A DNA stretch of 64,000 bases from Zygnema circumcarinatum (Eukaryota > Streptophyta > Zygnematophyceae > Zygnematales > Zygnemataceae): assembly GCA_037447605.1 (NCBI GenBank), contig CM074815.1:2436750-2500749 (forward strand), in the 5' to 3' direction. Shown here piece after piece: positions 32,592 through 42,925 of the stretch; position 1 is the first letter of the stretch, and every line of letters starts with the position of its first letter. The translations under genes were made by a program, and so were the position numbers. The notes below the pieces were generated by a model. That model worked only from the letters and a program-made list of their open reading frames with translations, was not told where the DNA came from and made no database searches.

Positions 32592-35237
32592 ATGGCTTCT
32601 CCAAGCCTGGGCGGTAAGACACGTGGCATTTATTCTGTGGGACGGAATAGTCCGGAAAATACAAACCAGTCCCTTGCAAACCGCTCCTTGCAAACCTTTT
32701 CGCCGTTGGAGACAGTTGACGTGGACATTGAAATAGGCAACAATCCGTTTAGTAAAAGTCTAGGCGACTCTGCAAACCCCGTCGGAGGCTCTTCCGCGAT
32801 ACCCACAAGAGCGATGTCGAATACGAAGAACGTCTATTTTCTATTTGGAGTAGTGGCTTTTGGTATTTTGTTGGTCACTGCTCTGCTGCTTGCCTTTGCG
32901 CAGCTGTTTTCAGCTGACAGCGATGTGCAGTACAGCATTGTTATGGACTGCGGGAGTACTGGGACCCGCCTTTATATCTATGAGTGGAGAGGGGGGGATG
33001 CGGGGTCACTTCCGGAGGTGAAAGTGATGGAGGCAGGGAGGGAGGGAGGGAGTGGGAAGGCTTACAATAGGAAAGAAACAGAGCCCGGACTTGATAAATT
33101 TGTAGGAGATGCACAGACTCTACGGGAGAAAGCATTGAAGCCTTTGTTAGACTGGGCTGCGGAACAAGTACCCAGACAGAGACACAAGACTACACCTTTG
33201 TTTTTATTTGCCACAGCGGGATTGAGAAAATTACCTGAAGCAGATTCTCTTTGGGTTTTAGAAGAAGTTCGCAACGTCTTAGAAAGCAGTCCGTTTTACT
33301 TTGAAAGAGGATGGGCTCGGATCATCTCCGGCATCGACGAGGCTATGTATGGTTGGATTGCGCTAAATTATGTACTCGGGCAGTTCGGGCAGGGCCACGA
33401 ATATTTCAGTTTGGGGGCACTTGACTTAGGGGGCAGTTCTCTTGAAGTGACCTTTGTTCCTCCGAGGGAAGCCCTCTCCCAAGGCTCCGCAAATGTGACG
33501 ATTAAATCGCGGGAATATCATTTGTATGCACATTCACATGCGGGCTATGGAATGAACGATGGGTTTGATCGATCGGTGACCGCTCTCCTGCATGCCATGG
33601 ACAGAAATTTGGGAGTAAAGAGTGGCAGTGTTGGAAGTTTTGGGAGCGAGGAGCACAGAGGAGACGAGCTTAGAGAGCCCTCAAAGAGGAGTGGTAGACT
33701 GACTGTTGCAGAAGCAGGGGGAGAAGAGCATGGGAGACGATTAAGATATTTGGATGCTGTGAAGAATCGAAACCCCATAATCGTAGAGCATCCCTGTCTT
33801 CAGAATGGTTATAATGTGACATATGCGCGATCGAAGGTGTTGATGAGGAAGGCTGCTCAGGAGAGGGAGGAGGGGAGGGAGGGGAGGAATGTGAGGAAGC
33901 TTCACGGTTCTGTGGGAGATGCGAGTGTGAGAGGAGAAACGAACGATGGAGAGAGCTCGTTGGGGTTAGTGAAAGAGGAGGAGAAGGAGAGCTATCGACG
34001 GAAAGCTATGGAGGGTGTCCATAGACATAGAGACAGTCCCGCCGTCCTTGAAGAAGTAGTTCAGTTGGTCGGTGCGTCTAACTGGGACAGGTGTCAAGCC
34101 TTAGCAGCAGCAGTGATACGTTCAGCCCCAAAATGTTCAACTCAGCCTTGCGCATTAGGAGCACATCAGCCGCATCTGAGAGGAAAGTTTTACGCCTTGA
34201 CCGGTTTCTTTGTGGTTTATCATTTTTTTGGGCTGCCCGGAGACGCCCCATTGGACGCACTGCTTGAGAAAGCACGTGCTTTTTGCGGCCGGCCATGGAT
34301 GGAGGTGGAAACTGAACTCGGGGAGGTGCGGGGAGTCGATAGAAACTGTTTTCGTGCTCCCTATGTGGTTTCTCTTCTAAGGGAAGGGTTGGGACTTTTG
34401 GACAGCCAAATCACTGTTGGGTCAGGCGACATGACTTGGACATTGGGAGCTGCTCTCTATGAGGGGGGTTCAGTTGTGGGTAGTGTGCGAGCAAAGTCGA
34501 CATTGCCTCTCCCTCCCGAGAGAGCTAAAGCAGCAGACCTTGTGAGACAGGGGAATGTGGGAGGGGAGTCGGAAGGGAGGCTCAATCAGCACACGACACG
34601 TCTCCTTGTGATGATGCTCGTGGTTTGTGCTGTTGGCATCTTCATAACAGTCCGACGGTGGACCTCCCCGGGTGGATCACTCCGGAGGGGAACCCTTGTG
34701 GGGCGAAGTTCAACTGGAGGGCAGGGAGTGTATGCATCGTGGATATTTGATTTTTCGACAAGCGGAGACAACAGCAGCTACAGTGGAAGCGGAGGACGGT
34801 TCAATCCCGGAGGGCGAATCGGTGAGTGAGGTCAGAGCCTGCCCCTCCACAATGACAGCCCAAACCTGCAATTGGGTGCCCTAATTTTGCATCATAATTC
34901 ACCCACAGACTTACGGCTCCCTCTTCTTACTGTGACCCTCTCCCCTTTACTGAATGGGCCAAACTAAAGGTAATCCATGGGTGCAGGAGACCGAGGGAAG
35001 CATCTCAGCCACTCTCCCGATCGCAGCGAAGTCCTGAAAGCTCGAGGAGCGCGAGGCGAGTGGGCGGAGAGGGGGGTTGCGGCGGCGGAGGAGGGCGGGA
35101 AGGGGTCGGTCGAGAGGTCGAGCCATGGCGGGTGTCCCCCCCAGCCCTCCCGCAACGTGGCGCGGCGGACGGCCTCGCAGGGGGACATGAGCCGCTTCGA
35201 TGCGCGGAACGACGACGACTCGAAGGGAGAGAATTGA
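32592..35237 (+). CDS. GDA1/CD39-family apyrase (nucleoside di/triphosphatase), two-membrane-span type
   Basis: Predicted membrane apyrase that removes terminal phosphates from NTPs and NDPs, probably in the Golgi/endomembrane lumen or outside the cell. One very long exon (32592-34821) plus a terminal exon (34987-35237) give 826 residues. Apyrase conserved regions are visible in order: IVMDCGSTGTRLYIYEW (ACR1), LFATAGLRKL (ACR2), GIDEAMYGWIALNYVLG (ACR3), LGALDLGGSSLEVTF (ACR4) and TVGSGDMTWTLGAALY (near ACR5). A transmembrane helix lies at about 82-106 (YFLFGVVAFGILLVTALLLA) and a second near 675-692 (LVMMLVVCAVGIFI), as in larger plant apyrases of the APY7 type. A charged Glu/Arg-rich insert (about 350-475) is unlike soluble apyrases. 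The Ser/Gly- and Arg-rich C-terminal tail would be cytosolic. An upstream exon cannot be excluded. Confidence 0.9.
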
Positions 35238-35773
35238 CGCGGCGGCTCGCCATGAATGGGGCTCGAGTCGACGACATTGGGCTTTTGCGAACACATTAGT
35301 CTGCACCCGTCGTTGTTTAACAACAACAAGCCTTTTGTACTAAATTTTTAGCGTGGCGGATTAAGAATAGGATTGTAGGATTGTACATTCTTGTAATTTC
35401 ACACATGATGTGGCGCATGCGCTTTGAGCTATGTTCAACAACACACGACATTCTCCCTCATGGGCGAGGGGATGGTTCAGATGTACTTTGGCGACGCTCA
35501 GCCGGTCAGATGCGTCCCCCGCGCGTGTGACAATGACACGCGTACGGCTCCGATCAATTGTTCTCGATCGTTTCCATGGACCGTCGTTCCATGCTCGCCG
35601 TTCCGTCGAACGGTCTCAGCGCATGTGTACCGTACGGATTCTGTAACGTCCCGGTTCCACAAGTCGCCCAGGTCCACGCCATGTTCAAGGTGGACCTGAG
35701 GAGTGGATAGTCGAGTGCCCTCGAGTTTAACCAACGCTCGCAGCGTGCCTCTGCGGGAGTCGAGGCGGCAGCC
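35238..35773. promoter_or_regulatory. Short intergenic promoter of METTL21-like gene
   Basis: About 540 bases between tandem genes. It contains CGTACGG near 35545, a GTACCGTACGG doublet near 35625-35637 and GGACCTG/CCACGTCC-like words. No gene is supported here. Confidence 0.4.
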
Positions 35774-38476
35774 ATGGAAGACAGGTGAGCGCGGGGCCGT
35801 GCGGTAGCGTCTAAACTTATTATGCGCTGCCTTATGAATGCTCTCTATGCTTAATAAAGGCTCATTCCTTTCCCCTGCAATTTAACCCACCTCTCCTGTT
35901 GCAACATCGCTGTCTGTAGATGTTTCCTTTCGCGGAGTTAAATGCATCGAGTTTTAAGCAGACATGGTTTTTTCTTCCACCTTAGACGCTGCTTTTAAAC
36001 GCAATCATAATCGCATCCTAACCCAATATTACTTTGGTTTTAGGCCTAGTTTTAGTGTTTACCGTAAAACCGGTCCCTGACCGTCGATGGTTCCGCACTC
36101 GCAAAGGGATGTGCTGAAAAATCGCAAGCTTTTCTGGCAAAAAAAAAAAAAAAATTCTCCCTTGCACTTACAAGGCCGTCTCCCTTGTTGCATTTTCTTC
36201 TCCGGGACAGATTCAATTCCCCCTCCACAAAGGTGGTTGAGATAGAAGTGATGAACCACACCCTCCGCTTGGCCCAGGTACTGCATGCATGCTCTCTCGG
36301 GTTCCCTAGAAAGTAACTACTTTAATTCTGATTTCTGGAGACTTTCTTTCTTTTTCCTGATTTTCTTGCTCGAAAAGCATCTGAGCGCCTGTTTGTCCTT
36401 GCATTTGTGACCCAATTCAGGACCCTAATTCACAAAACGTCGGAACCACTGTATGGGACTCGTCGCTGGTGGTGGCCAAATATCTCGTGAGCCGACCATC
36501 TCCTCACAGCCTCACTCACTCAGATAAATCATATTTGCTTACTCTGTTTCATTTTCCTCTGTATTCACAGTTGACTACTTCGTTTGAAGCAGGAGAAAAA
36601 TAGTCGGGCGGGTGAATTTTCTCGCAGCAAAGTGACTGGAAAAAGGTGCATAGAACTCGGTGCAGGATGTGGTCTGGCGGGAATAGGTGCGTCTGTGCCC
36701 TAATTGTCTCTGTTTTCATCATACATGCACCCAAGTGAAATCGTGGGGATTCTCATGTCCCGGAGATGGCCTTTTTGGACAAATGCTGTGAGTTGATCGG
36801 TGTGGAATCTGGGTCCACCAGGCTTCGCCCTCTTGGGCTGCGACGTGGTGTTGACGGATCAAGCAGACGTGCTGCCCATATTAAAGCAGAACGTGGACCG
36901 GAACGGATCCATGGCCCACATGGCAACTTCTGGCGATAATTTTCTTGGTAAGAAGATGATCTCGGTTTCAAACCACGTAGTCTCGGCTTCAAGGCTGAAA
37001 TTAGCTGCATTTCAAAACAAAGGCTTTCTGTGCAGGTCCAATAGGGAAAATGGACGTTTTGGAGCTCGACTGGGGGAATGCGGCGCACATTGATGCCACG
37101 AATCCGCCGTTTGACTTCATTGTGGGCACCGACGTGGTAAGTTCACCGTTGTTGACTTTATCACATTTGGTGCGAAAGCTGATATAAATGGGGTAGGAGA
37201 GGTCTCTTTGTCGTTGAAAAAATCTTTCGGAATGATTTGTTTCCAAAGTTTCATGCGTGCTTTCTGCCACGGAGTGAAAAAGTAGTCCTTGTCGTGTTCT
37301 CTGTACAACGGAGTGCAGGTCTATGTGGAGAACATGGTGGAGGAATTGTTCGACACCATGTTGCGCTTAAGTCATCGAAGGACGGTGATTTTGGCAAGTG
37401 ACAATCTCGTTGTGGCTATTGTGGGAATAATGTCCTTCCGCTTTTGCAGAAACGATGGATACTATATTGCAAGTCACATTTATAACGGGGTTTTGGGTCG
37501 TTCTCGAATTTCAAATATGTGCAGTTGGGCTATGAGTTCCGATCGATGACAGTGCACGAGAGACTCCATGCGCTCTGTCGGCAGCGTTGGAATGTTAAGC
37601 AGGTCATGCGGCGGCAGGTGATGCATCGACTTTGCCGTTTCTGCATGGCGGCGAAACTGCTCTAAACTTCATCAAGAACAACAAAAAAAAAAAAAAAAAA
37701 TGAATCCGACTTTGGTTTTTTTGTTTCGACCGAAATGGTAAAGCTCTATTTCACACAGATGCCAACGTGGCACCTGCTGGTTGGCCAGATGGATTCGCAC
37801 TACCAACACAAATCCATCGATCTCTTTGTCATGAAGCGCAAGGGTGGTCCCTTGCAGGTGAAAGACATTTTCCTTCCAAATAAGAAAGGCTTTCTGACCC
37901 AAACTCGCCCAATACAGTCCACATTTGTTGCCCGTTTTGAATCATCGATAACCTGTGCGCCTTAACCGTAGCAGCTCGAGCTAAAGGGGAAGAGAGAGAG
38001 AGAGGAAAAGGTGGAGAGAGAGAGTGAAAAACTTATTCTTGTGTCGATTAAAATGTCTCGTTTCCTTGGGTTTGCAGCCCGAAACTAGCGGTTCGAGCAT
38101 TGTGGCTCGTGCTATGGCGACAACTCTTGTCGACGAGGAAAAGCCTTCCTCTCTAAGGACACCCTCTTCTCCGAGTGATAGGGAGGCAGACGATGCGGAA
38201 GCTGTGAAGATAGCAGAGAGCTGTAGGGAGGAGGGGATTGCCCTTAATGCCTATGAGAGGGTACCCCTCGAGTGTGCTGCTACACCTGATTCTGGAGGTC
38301 TACACATGGAGGTCATGGATGGAAGTGAGCAAAGCGATTTGGGGACCTTGGAAGGGGAGAATGAGGAATGTACGGAAGCAGAGAGGCAGACGAGAGTGCA
38401 TGGCGATTGGGAGACGCGGAGGGCAGGGGCGGAGGCAGCGCGGCTGCTCGCTTCAATTATAGCCCCAAGTCAGTAG
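35774..38476 (+). CDS. METTL21-family protein N-lysine methyltransferase with acidic C-terminal extension
   Basis: Ten exons keep frame: 35774-35784, 36211-36277, 36421-36486, 36593-36686, 36822-36947, 37036-37136, 37319-37393, 37525-37617, 37759-37857, 38078-38476; 376 residues. The core is the seven-strand SAM methyltransferase fold of METTL21/family 16. It shows NSPSTKVVEIEVMNHTLRLA, GTTVWDSSLVVAKYL, KRCIELGAGCGLAGIGFALL (motif I), CDVVLTDQADVLPILKQNV, ELDWGNA, FDFIVGTDVVYVENMVEELF (DxxY-type), ILLGYEFRS and HYQHKSIDLFVM. Animal relatives methylate chaperones or elongation factor 1A; the plant substrate cannot be told from sequence. The intron after 37393 starts with GC rather than GT. The last exon adds about 130 acidic, Ser/Glu-rich residues beyond the usual length of 220-240. 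The first exon is 11 bases. Confidence 0.88.
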
Positions 38477-38817
38477 GCTCGGTGTTTGGAGGAAGGCAAC
38501 AGATGAATCTCATTTGAAAAAGAAATAAGAGAAATGGAAATGGAAACATGTCTTTTTGTGATGCAGACCTGCAGATGAGGCTGGTTGATATCTGCCTGTG
38601 ACATCAGAAAGTGACAGGCGCTATGGAAGCGTTCAATTATTTTAAAACTTTCTACAAAAAAAAAATGCTCGGGTTGAGCACAACTTGGCTTCTTGAAAAG
38701 AATAAAGAATTGGTCATGTAACGACTCTTTTATGCTACATAGTGCTAAAGTGGGCAGGACCTGCTTTGCCCGAAATTACTGCCAGACCCGTCTGCGTGTC
38801 AGATTGAATTTCAGTCT
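38477..38817. other. Convergent intergenic gap between METTL21-like gene and K3
   Basis: About 340 bases between two stop codons, with a short A-run near 38657-38665. Probably 3' UTR sequence of both genes. Nothing else is seen. Confidence 0.5.
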
Positions 38818-40706
38818 TCAGTCGCTGTTGGGTCGACTCAGGCCACTGTCTGCGTTGAACCATTTATCCGACGGCACGCCTTCAGAAGGTCCTGCAGCCC
38901 AGCAGCAACGGTCCCCCACATGGAACCTCTTGTTCCGTGTTGGGAGCTGTTCCGTAGGAAAACGGAACTGTGCAGCCAAGCCATCCTTCGCGCTCCGACT
39001 GTCCGAAGGAGAGAGCGATGGCCGCTGCTTGCCTTCCCCTGTGGACGATGATGCCAAGTCAAAGGATTTTGACCATTTCGAAAACGCCACGTGTCGGTAG
39101 CTCCGGTCGATCCCCAAAGAGATGTCGCTTCTGAGGGAGAGGCCGGAGGGGGCGGGGGAGGGAGGCGCCGCGTCTGCCGCCGTCTTGCATTGTGGCGGGC
39201 ACTCGGGGGACTTGGAATTGGGCCGGCAATGCTGCAGAATCCATGGATGTGCTGCAGCAAGAGGACACGCGTCAGCAATGCTTTTGTCCGCAGTTGGATT
39301 ATAGTTAAGATGCCCTTCTCTGCGAGTGGAGCAGTGGGGCGCGAATTGCACCTTGCGCCGCGTCAAGTGTGATTCGCGCCTTGGGGTCGCGGCAGAGCAT
39401 GCGGCCGACGAGGTCTTTGGCTCTGGTAGAGACAGTTTTCCATACGCCGCGGTCGAGGCCGACTTCGCCGTCTCTGATCATTTGAAGGAGCTCTTCATCC
39501 GTCTGAGCAGAGAATGGACGCTGCCCGCTCAACAGAATGTAGAGAGTTATGCCCAAACTCCAGATGTCCACTTCTGGACCGTATGAGCAGTTGAGGACCT
39601 CCGGCGCGACATAGTACCTGTCGACGGAACGAAAGGCAATGTGCAACGGAGTCAACGTTTATTCGAACGTGGGTATCATTGCCTGACGACAGGCATAACT
39701 TGTAATTTGTAGAGATGTCAGCATGCAGATATTGAACTAGGAGGCGTCCGAGGCGGTGATGCAACAATATGAATGTGTATTTTTGGGACACAAAAGTGTA
39801 CTTGTGAAATACAGACGAAATCAAGGTGCGAGTAGAGAAGTGACCCTACATGGATCCCACAGGCCGCGTAAGCTCCTGTCCGTGAACAAAGAACGCCGCC
39901 TGTCCGAAGTCTGCGAGTTTGACGTCCGTCTCGGAATCCCGCGACACCATGACCACGTTTTCCAGCTTCACATCGCGGTGCACGATGCCCTTCCCGTGGC
40001 AGTAATGCAGCGCAGACAGGATCGTCTGACACACGTGCGCTGCCTCCCGCTCAGAGAACCGCTTCCGCCGCCTCATGCGGTCGACGAGATCGCCGCCTTC
40101 GCAGAGCTCCGTGATGATGTGAACGTTCTGCAAATCCATTAAAAAGACCATCAGGATCACGTACGTACTAATTATACCGCGAATCGCGACATCAGAGAAG
40201 AATTGTGAGGAGCTGCTGACCTCCTCGTCTTCGAGTACATCCCAGAGAGTCACCGTGGCTGGATGCTTTCCCATCACTTGCAGGGCGCAAACCTCCGAGC
40301 GAACGCTGTCTACCTCGGCCCTCGACGCCATGGCGCGCTTCTCCAGCGTCTTGCAAGCCAGCACCTGCCCCGTGCAGAGGTCCTGGCAGCGCCGCACTCG
40401 TCCGGTCGTACCCTCTCCGACGAGAGCGCCCAGCTCATAGCGCTGCCGGATGTCGCTGTACGGAATGTGGAGGATCCTCTCCGTGTGGTCGGGGGGGGCC
40501 CTCTGCACCGAGGGAATAAGCGGGAGGCGCAAGGCGCAGGTTACGGGAGGAGGAGGAGGCTTGAGCTTGCACTTCAGGCGAGTGCGATAATGGAACTTTC
40601 GGGAAGATCGGGGAGAGGCGAGGGTCACTGCGGCTGACAGCGACGATGGCGACGAGGGTGGCGCGGGCACGCGGCGTTCAGTCGTCCCTCTCGCTTTGGC
40701 CCGCAT
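38818..40706 (-). CDS. CDPK-like Ser/Thr protein kinase without EF-hands (K3)
   Basis: Third kinase paralog. Exons: 40706-40221, 40127-39850, 39617-39352, 39251-38818; 487 residues in frame. The N-terminal 80 residues are Pro/Ser/Lys-rich and end in the family motif ILHIPYSDIRQRYELG. The glycine-rich loop is VGEGTTGRV, ATP-binding Lys is about residue 119 and the catalytic loop is HRDVKLEN with Asp214. This loop has Leu where the other four kinases have Pro. DFGQA begins near 235, and a GVWKTVS segment replaces the usual GPW. AHPWILQHC closes the domain. The tail of about 140 residues is Ser/Pro/Lys-rich with no EF-hand. Intron 1 (40128-40220) is only 93 nt, a multiple of three, and has no in-frame stop, so retention would insert 31 residues in front of VHIITELC. 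The gene is convergent with the METTL21-like gene. Confidence 0.86.
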
Positions 40707-42925
40707 TGGGAGGGAGGTGAGGGAGAAGGAGAGAGAGAAAGAGGGAGAGAGAGAGAGAGCGAGAGAGAGATGAAGGGGCGGGGGTGCAAGCGGAAGGGAG
40801 GGAGGTAGCCGCAGCCGCCAGCCTCTCTCTGCCCGTGAGCTGGCCGCGGCGAGTTAAAGAAGACGCGATGGCAGCCGCCGCCGCTCCACCTCCGCTGTCG
40901 GAACGGCGGCGGCAGCAGCCGTACGGATGGACGGGGCCGCCCGCCGTCGGCAGCCACCACGTGGCGCGCACTGCGCCCTCTGCGCTGGCCGCCGGCCTAC
41001 GCTCCCGCGGCCTAGCCTTGACGCCGCGGGCAGCCACCGAAATGTTTGCCCAACGGGCAGATCGTGCCGCCAGATCCGGCCGAGCGCGGCGGCCACGTGG
41101 CGCCACGCAGCCGCAGGGCGGCGATAGACCCGCTCGCGGCCGACCAGCCGTACGGCGCGGAGGGCAAGTTGCTACACAGGACCAATCGTGTAGCGGGGTC
41201 ACATGTGTGAAGGCGAGCCCTGGTCGTTTGGGCCAGTCGAACGACGGATCTGCGAATCAATGCGAGCGCACATGACGACAGAGACCGTCCGTACGAGGGG
41301 GCCGCGCGGTTAGCTTCAACCGGCCAATGGTGGCGAGGATGGGGACAAGAAATGCCGACAGCCGTACAGGCCTCGAATCAATGTTATCGAAAACGACACA
41401 CATGGACAAAACCGTACATTCAAATCTCGCTGTTGTGACATAAAATATCTCGTATCACGTTGACAAGGTCTTGCAGAAAAGATCTGGAACCACTCGGTTC
41501 GTATCTGAGGATATCCAAAGCATCCCAAGATTCCGTCTGGGGGCGATTTTTCTCTTGCATTGAAAATCGTTTCGGATTCAGCCGCAATCTGGGCGGTTAC
41601 TGGCCCTTTGGACCCCTCGCGGTCGACACGTCTCCCGGCCGAATCAGATGCGATACGTACCTTTCCTCAGATACGGAGTGAGTCAAGATCTGGCGGTGCC
41701 ACTCTTTCTTTATATGTCAGTACGGAGGCTATTGCTCTAACCGCATGCCGTACTGAAGCGCCGCGAGGAGGGCGTGCCGCCCGCGAGGCGCAAGGCTGGC
41801 GGCGGCGGCCGGTCGGCCGCCCGACCGACCGCCGCCGTCCGTCCGTCCGTCTGTCCGTCCGCCGGAGCGCCGCGGGCCAAGGGCGCGCGCGTTTTAGGGC
41901 TTTCAGGGTTTTAGTGGCCGCGGCCATGGCGGCTCGCCGGCGCAGGAGTGAAGCCCCCGCGGGGCGCAGCGTCGGGGCGGGCAGTACGTGTCCCCGCGCC
42001 GCGGTCTGAGGCAGGCTGCTGGCCCACACGAGGAGACCGCGGCGGGTTCGTACCCGGACCCTCCTCGAGCTCGTCCCGTGTTTGGCGCGCAGAAAAACAG
42101 TGTGTACGTGCTGCCGATCGCGGAGGAGTGAACCGGGACATGGACGAGCACGCATTCAAATATTTCGGTCGGGTTTTTTAGATTTCTTTCTTAAAATACA
42201 AGAACAAAATGACTGCAATAGCATAATCTAGAGAAGCAGTTACATGATACCTAGAAAAGGTGGCTGGTGCTGAATTGTGAAATTGGTTCGTCTAGGCAAA
42301 CCAACATTCTGCATTTCCGCCGCTCCCACAAAGGCGTACACTTCCCATTGCAAGAATCTGGCCCCATTGTCGCACAGACCGGCACAGATTAAGGGTGACG
42401 ATAGTTAAAAATGAAAGCCCTTGGGATTGATGTCCCGGGCATTAAGGCACATAACTTACTTCTACGGCCCAACCTCTCAAACTAACACCGCCTGAGGCCT
42501 TTCTACAGTGTTCACTAACGACTACAACCTATCAATATCGGCCAAAACTGTTTATGTACACGAAGCAAATCTTTTTCGCTTGTATCGCCGTTGGACGTTC
42601 TTTTCCGCCGATCACCTAAAGGAGAGCTAACAAGGCTAGGCGGTAGCCTCGCAAATACCATTCTATGTGGTGGGCCACAGAAGAAAATTCGTGCGTTCAT
42701 GTTCTTTTTCTTAGAATCTTGCACCTACAAAGACATTCGGGGGGTCGCAGTGGAGAAGTCACCCCACCGAATGTGGGTTCACATGCGAAGGACAGTCTCC
42801 ATCAGTCCTGCAGCAATCTGCCGTCCTCGGCAAGAGCTCTGCGACCGGGAATAGTACAGGATGGTGGTACTCATACGTGAACGAACATGTTGAAAAGGAG
42901 GAATATGTCTGACACAATGCTTCGT
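40707..42925. promoter_or_regulatory. K3 promoter and K4 3' flank
   Basis: Upstream of K3 (40707-42160) the DNA is GC-rich. It has a GA run (about 40716-40770), CACGTGGCGC words near 40957 and 41093, and GTACGG/CCGTAC words near 40918, 41148, 41290, 41361 and 41411. A CCGT microsatellite lies at 41834-41862. From about 42170 to 42925 it is AT-richer and probably includes the K4 3' UTR. No further gene is supported. Confidence 0.5.
41834..41862. repeat. CCGT microsatellite
   Basis: Complement of the GGAC repeats near the DUF2993 genes, about seven units with one CTGT interruption, some 1.1 kb upstream of the K3 start. Confidence 0.9.

Noticed and set aside
35424-35775. Frames of 70-90 codons between apyrase and METTL21-like gene
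   Set aside because: Short promoter interval; peptides have no recognisable features.
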